Origin: Gammaproteobacteria bacterium
Lineage (GTDB): Bacteria > Pseudomonadota > Gammaproteobacteria > Granulosicoccales > Granulosicoccaceae
Direction of reading: 5' to 3'
Assembly: GCA_019634245.1 (NCBI GenBank)
Contig: JAHQVR010000094.1
Span: 1-17,354, forward strand
Length of the DNA: 17,354 nucleotides
Shown here: piece by piece, positions 8,245 to 14,628 of the stretch
Layout: every line of letters begins with the position of its first letter
Numbering within the stretch: the first letter of the stretch is position 1
Position numbers and translations under genes: made by a program
The notes under the pieces: generated by a model
What the model saw: the letters and a program-made list of their open reading frames with translations, nothing else
Told to the model about the DNA's origin: nothing
Databases searched by the model: none

Positions 8245-11200
8245 TTATCTGCGCTTCTTCGTTGTTGCATACAAAACTCGTTTTGTTTGTCGCCTGAATG
8301 TCACTCCTGCTGCGACCAAAAATAACAGCAGAAAACTCAAATCAGAATGGGTACCAGACCCAATCTGGCAACCATTCAAGCCATCATCTACTTCACCGCC
8401 ATCGGCATCCTGGAAATCAGGAATCCCGTTGGCATCATCATCGGGCAGCGGCTGAGGGCTTCCCTGTCCTGTGCCAGTATTGGCAGGCCCGGCCATGCCA
8501 TCACCGTTGGCATCCGGATCAAACTCATCCGCAATACCATCGCCATCCGAATCGTTACCACCAACGTAGTCGACATCTGCAGCATCTGCTATGCCATCAC
8601 CGTCGCTATCGCTGCCACCGGCCTGGTCCACATCAGCCACATTCGGTATGCCATCGCCATCCGAATCGGCCATTTGATCGACCTTGCCATCTCCATCGCT
8701 GTCAACACCATCGACTTCTTCCAGATCAGTCAAACCATCGTTATCACTGTCAGTGTCGACCTGATTAGGCAACCCGTCGCGATCCGGATCCAACAAAGTC
8801 AACGGTTGTGAAGCCGCCGAATCGTCATAACCATCGCCATTACTATCAGTGTAGTTGTCCAGAATGCCGTCGTTGTTGGTATCGAGCTCGGGGCCTCGAG
8901 TTTCCAACAGATCCGACAGACTGTCCTGATCACTGTCTAAATCACGAAAATCCGGTGTTGAATCACCATCAGTATCTATAGCACCCGGAGCAGCATTCGC
9001 CACACCATCGTCTAAGCCATCGAAATTACTGTCGGAAAATCCATCAATTCTGCCGTCTCCGTCGACATCCACACCACGGGCTTCAATTAGATCCGGCAAA
9101 CCATCGTTATCAGTGTCCAGATCCCGTCTGTCGACTACGGAGTCTCCGTCCCAATCGATCTGATCTCCACCAGCACCTATGGCGAGGCCCATTGCATCGA
9201 CCACCGTATCGAGCCGACCATCATTATCAGGGTCTGCGTGGTTCGATTCATGGGTATCCAGAATACTGTCGTTGTCACTGTCCAAATCGACGAAATCGGG
9301 GATTCCATCACCATCGGTATCAGCCACCGTGAAAATAGGCTCGCCTGAGTCAGGAGATGTCTCCAAAGCGTCAGCGAAACCGTTCGCACCGAGAGCCACT
9401 TCGTTAAGCTGACCGTCATTGTTCGTATCCAGCCCGCCAATCAACTCCAGCAGCACCGCAGCTTCCTGGGCGTCATACACACCGTCGTTATCGCTATCTA
9501 GATCCTCTTCGTTCTCTACAAGGTCGTTGTCACCATCGCCTTTGCCTTCAACCGCATCAATGAGGCCATCATTGTCATCGTCGATATCCACATCGTTCGG
9601 GATGCCATCATTGTCTGTGTCAGTAGAGGCCGGTGAGTCAGTGCCAGTGTTTCCACCTGCATCATTTTCTCGGTAATCGTCTGCACCGTCGCCATCACTA
9701 TCTAGTGGATCGCAAGGGTTAGGTCCCGCTTCGTCACGGTCCGGCGCGCCATCGTTATCTGAATCGGTGTCTCTAAAGTCGTGTGTGCCATCTGCATCTG
9801 AATCAAACAGTGGAGCACCGGCAGCACCTACCGCATCATCAACACCCTTTTCATCGGCATCAGCAAAATTATCAATTCGGCCATCACAGTCCGCATCGAC
9901 ACCGCCACCCTCAACCAAATCTGGAATGCTGTCGTCATCACTATCGATGTCCAGATAATCTGGCAAACCATCGCCATCGCTGTCAGCTAAACCATAGTTA
10001 AGACCGCCAGAATCAGGAGAGCTCTCCAAAGTGTCTGCCAAACCATTGGAACCGACTTCAATGCCGATATCGATCGCACCGTTAGGCACTTGATCTAGAG
10101 ACATGGCCAATCCAATATCTCCATGGGCTTCGTAGAGGTCCAACAAACCATCATTGTCGCTGTCAAGATCCCACGCATCGGGTGTTCCGTCGCCATCACT
10201 ATCGCGTGAATCATCGTCGAGAACGCCGTTGCCATCACGATCTACAGCGCCTTCGTCAACATCAGGAATACCATCGTTGTCATCATCTAGGTCATATTGG
10301 TTAGCGATGCCGTCACCATCTGTATCGGGACCGTCACTCAAGTCAACCCCTGAGCTACCACCCCCCGCATTGCTATCACCCCCAGAGCTACCTGAATCTG
10401 CGTCCTGGTAATCGGGCGTACCATCACCATCAGTATCGACAGGATTTTCTGGATCGGCACCAACCTCATGACGATCTTCAATCCCATCGCCATCACTGTC
10501 GTGCTCACGGTAATCACCTGCACCATCGCCATCAGAATCGGTTGGGAAGCTGGGATTGGAACCCGCTTCAACTCGATCAGGGATAGTGTCGTTGTCCGAA
10601 TCGGAATCACGAAAATCCAACTGTCCATCACCGTCGGTATCAAACAGTGGAAGTCCAGTGTTTTGGATCGTATCGGATACACCTTTACCGTCTTCATCAT
10701 AAAAACCATCTAGCCGACCATCGGTGTCGTTGTCGGATGCTCCAGCTTCTATGACGTCATAGATTCCATCGTTGTCACTGTCGAGATCGCGGAAGTCAGG
10801 CACACCATCTGAGTCTGTGTCGGGTAGCTCGTACGTCAGCTGATAGGAATCAGGGTAAGTTTCAGTTTCATCAGCGATACCATTTTCACCCACGGGAAAC
10901 GCAATATCGATTGCGCCGTTGGGTACTGCATCGAGATGACGAACCAAGTCCCGGCTCAGCAAAGCCTCTTGCAAATCGAGAATGCCATCGTTGTCTGAGT
11001 CCAAATCTAAAACGTCTGGCGTTCCATCACCATCGGTGTCCGTGGAATCACCGTCGGGTACACCATCGCCATCATGGTCGACCAACCCTTCATACACATC
11101 CAGAATGCCATCGTTATCATCATCCTTATCATACTGATTGATGATTCCATCACCATCACTATCCGGTCCACCTTCTGCCGCCAGTGCTCCAGTGGGAGTG

Positions 11201-11277
11201 GCGACAAAAACCCAGACAGCCGCCGACGCTAGCAGTGTGGATTTGCCCAAAAAATCGTTTTTCTTTAAAAATCGCAT
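8245..11277 (-). CDS. Giant exported TSP3 calcium-repeat protein with C-terminal sorting tail
   Basis: 1010 residues from the ATG at 11277, which has GAG 6 nt upstream; an in-frame TTG at 11292 would add five. The signal peptide spans about 1-34 (ends ALAA). The rest is nearly all thrombospondin type 3 repeats, with about eleven DxDSDNDx-type units. Three long modules can be aligned (about 38-295, 317-544 and 552-793), followed by three 19-residue tandem units (871-927) and the tail NGCQIG, hydrophobic helix, FRRQTKR. Only module 2 contains Cys (DADCDGR and PNPCDPL), which might form a disulfide. Many bound calcium ions and a stiff rod are expected from the family. It is paired with the OmpA lipoprotein immediately downstream. 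Function is unknown; a surface filament, adhesin or matrix protein are options. Confidence 0.93.
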   Translation of the reverse strand: MRFLKKNDFLGKSTLLASAAVWVFVATPTGALAAEGGPDSDGDGIINQYDKDDDNDGILDVYEGLVDHDGDGVPDGDSTDTDGDGTPDVLDLDSDNDGILDLQEALLSRDLVRHLDAVPNGAIDIAFPVGENGIADETETYPDSYQLTYELPDTDSDGVPDFRDLDSDNDGIYDVIEAGASDNDTDGRLDGFYDEDGKGVSDTIQNTGLPLFDTDGDGQLDFRDSDSDNDTIPDRVEAGSNPSFPTDSDGDGAGDYREHDSDGDGIEDRHEVGADPENPVDTDGDGTPDYQDADSGSSGGDSNAGGGSSGVDLSDGPDTDGDGIANQYDLDDDNDGIPDVDEGAVDRDGNGVLDDDSRDSDGDGTPDAWDLDSDNDGLLDLYEAHGDIGLAMSLDQVPNGAIDIGIEVGSNGLADTLESSPDSGGLNYGLADSDGDGLPDYLDIDSDDDSIPDLVEGGGVDADCDGRIDNFADADEKGVDDAVGAAGAPLFDSDADGTHDFRDTDSDNDGAPDRDEAGPNPCDPLDSDGDGADDYRENDAGGNTGTDSPASTDTDNDGIPNDVDIDDDNDGLIDAVEGKGDGDNDLVENEEDLDSDNDGVYDAQEAAVLLELIGGLDTNNDGQLNEVALGANGFADALETSPDSGEPIFTVADTDGDGIPDFVDLDSDNDSILDTHESNHADPDNDGRLDTVVDAMGLAIGAGGDQIDWDGDSVVDRRDLDTDNDGLPDLIEARGVDVDGDGRIDGFSDSNFDGLDDGVANAAPGAIDTDGDSTPDFRDLDSDQDSLSDLLETRGPELDTNNDGILDNYTDSNGDGYDDSAASQPLTLLDPDRDGLPNQVDTDSDNDGLTDLEEVDGVDSDGDGKVDQMADSDGDGIPNVADVDQAGGSDSDGDGIADAADVDYVGGNDSDGDGIADEFDPDANGDGMAGPANTGTGQGSPQPLPDDDANGIPDFQDADGGEVDDGLNGCQIGSGTHSDLSFLLLFLVAAGVTFRRQTKRVLYATTKKRR
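8248..8373 (-). other. C-terminal sorting tail of the giant TSP3 protein
   Basis: NGCQIGSG, a short polar spacer, the hydrophobic segment LSFLLLFLVAAGVTF and a basic end rich in Arg and Lys. It has the same plan as the tails at 2566-2664 and inside the fusion gene, with an unusually long basic end. Confidence 0.6.
8497..8667 (-). repeat. Three tandem 57-bp coding repeats
   Basis: Each unit encodes 19 residues starting DSDGDGI and, in the first two, ending DVDxxGG. The units follow each other without a gap. They are the most regular part of the TSP3 array and the likeliest place for slippage or recombination. Confidence 0.75.
8899..9624 (-). repeat. TSP3 supermodule 3 of the giant protein
   Basis: It starts TDTDNDGIPNDVDIDDDNDG and keeps the order seen in modules 1 and 2: calcium repeats, a LxxLDxxxDG segment, GANGFADALETSPDSG, then more repeats. 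It is more diverged from the other two and continues into unit-type repeats. Confidence 0.6.
9646..10329 (-). repeat. TSP3 supermodule 2 of the giant protein
   Basis: It is close to module 1, offset by 279 residues (837 bp): PDTDGDGIANQYDLDDDNDG matches PDSDGDGIINQYDKDDDNDG, and both contain PNGAIDI followed by a G.NG.AD..E..PDS segment. This is an intragenic duplication. It is the only module with Cys residues. Confidence 0.75.
10393..11166 (-). repeat. TSP3 supermodule 1 of the giant protein
   Basis: The first copy directly follows the signal peptide. It ends in a Gly/Ser linker (GSSGGDSNAGGGSSG) that separates it from module 2, as expected for an independently folding unit. Confidence 0.75.
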
Positions 11278-11537
11278 AATTGACTCACGCAAAGGATCTT
11301 GTGGTCGGTCATAGACGACCGTTCTTACCCTGTTGGACCTGAACTAGCAGGCACAACCTCAGACGGTGAACAATATCAGTATCTGAGTAGAAAAATTGCG
11401 AAGTAAATCACCAGCAAGAGCCAGTAGAAGTGATATTGGGGTTTTCTTCGGCCCAGAGGCCAACTATTTACAGATAGACACAATTTACTGATCAGAATTA
11501 AGGCAACGCCAGGTGATCAGAAAAGTCTTAAGGAACG
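11278..11537. other. Intergenic region before the giant TSP3 gene
   Basis: 260 bp without a coding frame I trust. It holds a 9-bp direct repeat TGATCAGAA at 11489-11497 and 11514-11522, each with the palindrome TGATCA. A weak stem, CGGTC-ATAGAC-GACCG (11306-11321), lies in the leader of the giant TSP3 gene. I see no terminator with a T-tract after the gene ending at 11538 and no convincing sigma-70 promoter. A promoter is likely because the gap is long. Confidence 0.4.
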
Positions 11538-13316
11538 CTACGGAATAACCCGAAATTCCACGCGTCGGTTACGGGCCCGGTCTGCCTCGCTCAAAGCTTG
11601 AGCAACAGGTAACTGAGAACCAAAACCCACCGGTTCTAACCTTTGTTGAGGTATGCCCAGCATCACCAATTGCGACACTATGGCCTTGGCGCGCTGTTCA
11701 GTCAGGCGCATCGCGGAATTTTCATCGCCTCGCTCATCCACATGTGTTTGAACACTGATGCGAACATCTGGGTAGCGTTTTAAATCACGGCTAAATTGCC
11801 GTAAGGTTGAAACCGATTGAGGTTTCAAAGAGGCCCCATCAACGGTTTCAAACTGCATCGCCGCTGAGATACTAGGTAAATTTAAACCCAACACCGGCCG
11901 GGTCGGCGGCAAAGGAGTTATCGCCGTGGCAGTGGCAACAGCTACCATTTCTTCTTTAGGTTCGTGCGCGACGGCTTGAGAGAGTTTTTTCACTACAGCA
12001 TCAGATAATCGCCGTTTGATCGGGGGCGTCGCCTCTGCAGCTTCGTGATCGCCTGGATCCGTGTGAGACAAAGAAACGGCTGCGAGCATCTCAGCCGTCA
12101 TACTGGGAAGAGTCAGTAGACTGAGCCGGCGATTGAGTGCACGACCTTCTGCCGTGGCGTTGTTCGCGATCGGTTCACTCGACCCCATGCCACGCGATGA
12201 AAGCTGTTGTTTTGGTATTCCAATCTTGACTAAGTAGTCAACCACGTTTGACGCACGCTTCTTTGACAGAGCGTAATTAAGAGATGCATCACCTTGATTA
12301 TCAGTATGTGCCTGGACTTGAACTCGCACTTCAGGGAAGACTTTGAGGGTTTCAGCCAGTTCCTTTAATTTTTCGCGAGACTCTTGGGTAATCGAAAACG
12401 ATCCCGGTTTAAAAGAGACGCCGGCGACATTTCTATCGAACAAACCACAGCCTCTTTGATCCACAGCAACGTTGAATGCGGTGTTATCGCAAGCATCCAT
12501 TTTATTCTTTATACCGTCGCCATCCTCATCATAACGTGAAGGTTTACTAGCACTGGTTTGCAGACCGGTGTTAATAACAGGCGAAGCATGCTCAGCACCG
12601 AGTAACGAAGTCCGCTGTTTTGAATTTTCAACCGGTGTCTGTGTGGCGTTAGACGCTGCTGCCACAAACACTTCTTTTATATCTCGAGGCGCGCCGAGTC
12701 GATAGACAGCGCCGATTCCTAAGAACACAGCCTCATCATCAATTTGTGTCGCCTCGGCTCGCAGCCCCAGACCATTGGCAAACCCATATTCGACACCAAG
12801 GCCATATAGAGTTCCTGAATCACTGCCATCTAAGGGTTGAACCACAGACGCCTTTTTTACGCCTGCAAAACCCACACGGAAATAACCGCTCAGACCTTCC
12901 CGGCGAATATTTCGATCCTTACCGGTGAACGCATAGATAAGTGCACTACCTCCTAAAGAGGCGAACTGCACGTCCGCGTCTGACCCATTAAGTTCAGCAG
13001 AACCGAGCATGGTGGAATCCAATTCAAGAGAGAGTCGGCTATGAACATCGATTCCCAAACGCAACTGAGTGGCCACCGCTTCATCATTCTGCACTCGGTA
13101 TACGGTGTCTCCAGTATTGGGAGACAGAGTAGAACTACCCACAGAGGCACCGCCATACACTCTGGAACGAAATGACGGGTCGTCTTTGGGCAACGCTAAG
13201 CTTTCTGGCAAAGAGTCGACCGCACAGCCACTGGCCAATATCAGCAGCAATAATGCACCTAACGCGCGATGTCCTTCGCGACGACAGTGAAGAAAATGTC
13301 TTGCCAGCATCCGCAT
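11538..13316 (-). CDS. Lipoprotein with OmpA-like barrel and two tandem OmpA C-terminal domains
   Basis: 592 residues. A signal with an Arg/His-rich start ends in the lipobox LILASGC (Cys31, then Ala), which predicts the outer membrane. The barrel-like domain (about 50-208) has the family segments SLELDSTMLGSAEL and VEYGFANGLGLRAEA. After a linker come a calcium-type loop (YDEDGDGIKNKMDAC) and a first OmpA domain (about 297-402) with VQAHTDNQG and GRALNRRLSLL. An unusual 80-residue linker leads to a second OmpA domain (about 483-592) with VQTHVDERG and RARNRRVEF. Both keep the Asp and Arg expected to hold peptidoglycan, so it could grip two stem peptides. It follows the gene ending at 13408 by 91 bp, so it may share that transcript. 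The start has no strong ribosome site. Confidence 0.9.
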   Translation of the reverse strand: MRMLARHFLHCRREGHRALGALLLLILASGCAVDSLPESLALPKDDPSFRSRVYGGASVGSSTLSPNTGDTVYRVQNDEAVATQLRLGIDVHSRLSLELDSTMLGSAELNGSDADVQFASLGGSALIYAFTGKDRNIRREGLSGYFRVGFAGVKKASVVQPLDGSDSGTLYGLGVEYGFANGLGLRAEATQIDDEAVFLGIGAVYRLGAPRDIKEVFVAAASNATQTPVENSKQRTSLLGAEHASPVINTGLQTSASKPSRYDEDGDGIKNKMDACDNTAFNVAVDQRGCGLFDRNVAGVSFKPGSFSITQESREKLKELAETLKVFPEVRVQVQAHTDNQGDASLNYALSKKRASNVVDYLVKIGIPKQQLSSRGMGSSEPIANNATAEGRALNRRLSLLTLPSMTAEMLAAVSLSHTDPGDHEAAEATPPIKRRLSDAVVKKLSQAVAHEPKEEMVAVATATAITPLPPTRPVLGLNLPSISAAMQFETVDGASLKPQSVSTLRQFSRDLKRYPDVRISVQTHVDERGDENSAMRLTEQRAKAIVSQLVMLGIPQQRLEPVGFGSQLPVAQALSEADRARNRRVEFRVIP

Positions 13317-13407
13317 GATCTAGAGTGTCTCGGGGGTAGAGCCCATTAATTCCACCCTCTAGTAGCAATTTCCACACCCAACCAATAAGCGGTTTCGGAG
13401 CAGGAAG

Positions 13408-14628
13408 CTAAGGCGTTACTTTGAGCTCAATACGATTGTTCAAGCGCTCAGAAACGGTGGTGCCAGAGTCCACCCGAGGCCGCGACTGACCAAAAGCGCG
13501 CGCTTGGAGACGATCTACTGACACTCCAGATTTCACCAGAGCGGCAGCGACAGCAAAGGCTCGTTCTCTGCTGAGCAACTGTGCGGCTGCAGCCGAACCA
13601 CCACTGGGCAACGTTGCATGGGCTTCTATTTGCAGATTAACAGCATTATATTGCAGCATTTTTATCGCTAACTCTCCTATCGTCTTTTCTCCAGCCCGTG
13701 TCAGGTTGGCTGTACCTGGGGCGAAGGTAATAGCGGTTATTCCCGAAAAAAGCGCACAGCCATTCTCATCCAGTGGCTCTGCTGGCGCTGGCACCGCGCA
13801 ATTCTCGATAGCGGGATTGATGCGAGGGTTGCTCCCCAATTCTGGGTTCGGCCTCTCCGGCGCAACGGGTTTGACCTCCGCCGGGGCAGGTAGACTGGCT
13901 TTTGGCGACTGCACTGGAACGGGTATCTGACGGTTTGAATCTTCCAGTTCAACAGATTCAACTCGCTCATCAGCGACAGGTTGAGCAGGCTCTGCGATCA
14001 CTGCAGCTGGGTTGGTTCTTAGCTCTGCAGTACTCGTTTGATCCGATGACTTTGTGGGAGCACGACTCCGCCACACGACTGCGACAGTGCCAAATTGCGC
14101 ATCCGAATCGACGCTGGCAAATTCTGCACGCAATGACAATTGCGGCGCAAAAGACCATTCCAAACCGGCGCCAAGTTGCATAGCGGTGCTATCCGAGCTG
14201 CTTAAATCAACACTACTTCCAGAATTGTCGATTCGATTTACCCCTAAGCGTCCATAACTCCACAACCCTGAGCGGCTGGCAATAGCCTGTGGGTTACCCC
14301 ACCAATGCCACACTGCACTGGCCCCCAAGGATGAATACGACACAAACCCTTGGTTACTCAATGTTGCTTGCCCAAGCTCGTTTAAACTCATCTCCAGACT
14401 AAACCTTGGGTTCACATCCAAACCCAATGATACGGTTAGCGCTGTATCGGTTTTCTGATCGATAGTTAAGCCCGAGGAGCCCATTTTGGGGTTTAACATA
14501 GAGACGCCACCGCCCACAGCAGCATACCAATTGGCCTCTTCTTCAGCGATAGCTAAAGAATTTGTGCAAACTGCCACGATAAAAGTGACAGCCAACAATC
14601 CGAAGTGAGTGGGAGTTAAACGCAACAT
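13408..14628 (-). CDS. OmpA-family outer-membrane protein, diverged
   Basis: 406 residues. The N-terminal signal peptide (about 1-28, ending LAIA) has no proper lipobox, unlike its three paralogues. A barrel-like domain (about 32-187) keeps the paralogous pattern SLEMSLNELGQATLSN, YGRLGVNRIDN and LSLRAEFASVDSDAQFG. A Pro/Glu linker (190-275) and an OmpA C-terminal domain (about 295-406) follow. The calcium-type DxDGD loop before that domain is gone, and the usual HTD is HAT, so the peptidoglycan-binding Asp is missing, although NNRIEL keeps the Arg. Its ATG shares one base with the TAA of the DUF11 gene (TAATG) and has no ribosome site, so translation is probably coupled. Confidence 0.88.
   Translation of the reverse strand: MLRLTPTHFGLLAVTFIVAVCTNSLAIAEEEANWYAAVGGGVSMLNPKMGSSGLTIDQKTDTALTVSLGLDVNPRFSLEMSLNELGQATLSNQGFVSYSSLGASAVWHWWGNPQAIASRSGLWSYGRLGVNRIDNSGSSVDLSSSDSTAMQLGAGLEWSFAPQLSLRAEFASVDSDAQFGTVAVVWRSRAPTKSSDQTSTAELRTNPAAVIAEPAQPVADERVESVELEDSNRQIPVPVQSPKASLPAPAEVKPVAPERPNPELGSNPRINPAIENCAVPAPAEPLDENGCALFSGITAITFAPGTANLTRAGEKTIGELAIKMLQYNAVNLQIEAHATLPSGGSAAAAQLLSRERAFAVAAALVKSGVSVDRLQARAFGQSRPRVDSGTTVSERLNNRIELKVTP

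Noticed and set aside
8298..8811. Long plus-strand open frames opposite the giant TSP3 gene, and similar ones at 3155-3478, 3459-3821 and 9179-9676
   Set aside because: They are shadows of the repetitive Asp/Gly codons: His- or Ser-rich composition, no ribosome sites, no family motifs. The minus-strand frames explain the DNA.
8400..11160. Dense short repeats such as ccatcgccatc and ccatcgttgtc, which could suggest a CRISPR array or microsatellite
   Set aside because: They encode DGDG and DNDG motifs in frame, the spacing follows protein repeats, and there are no constant-length repeats with unique spacers.
13317..13407. CTAGAG and CTCTAG about 37 bp apart between two OmpA-family genes, as mobile-element ends
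   Set aside because: The 6-bp arms are too short, there is no transposase, no target duplication is seen and chance is a sufficient explanation.
13902..14257. Plus-strand frames opposite the OmpA-family gene at 13408-14628
   Set aside because: The opposite strand has a signal peptide, a barrel pattern and an OmpA domain; these frames have none.
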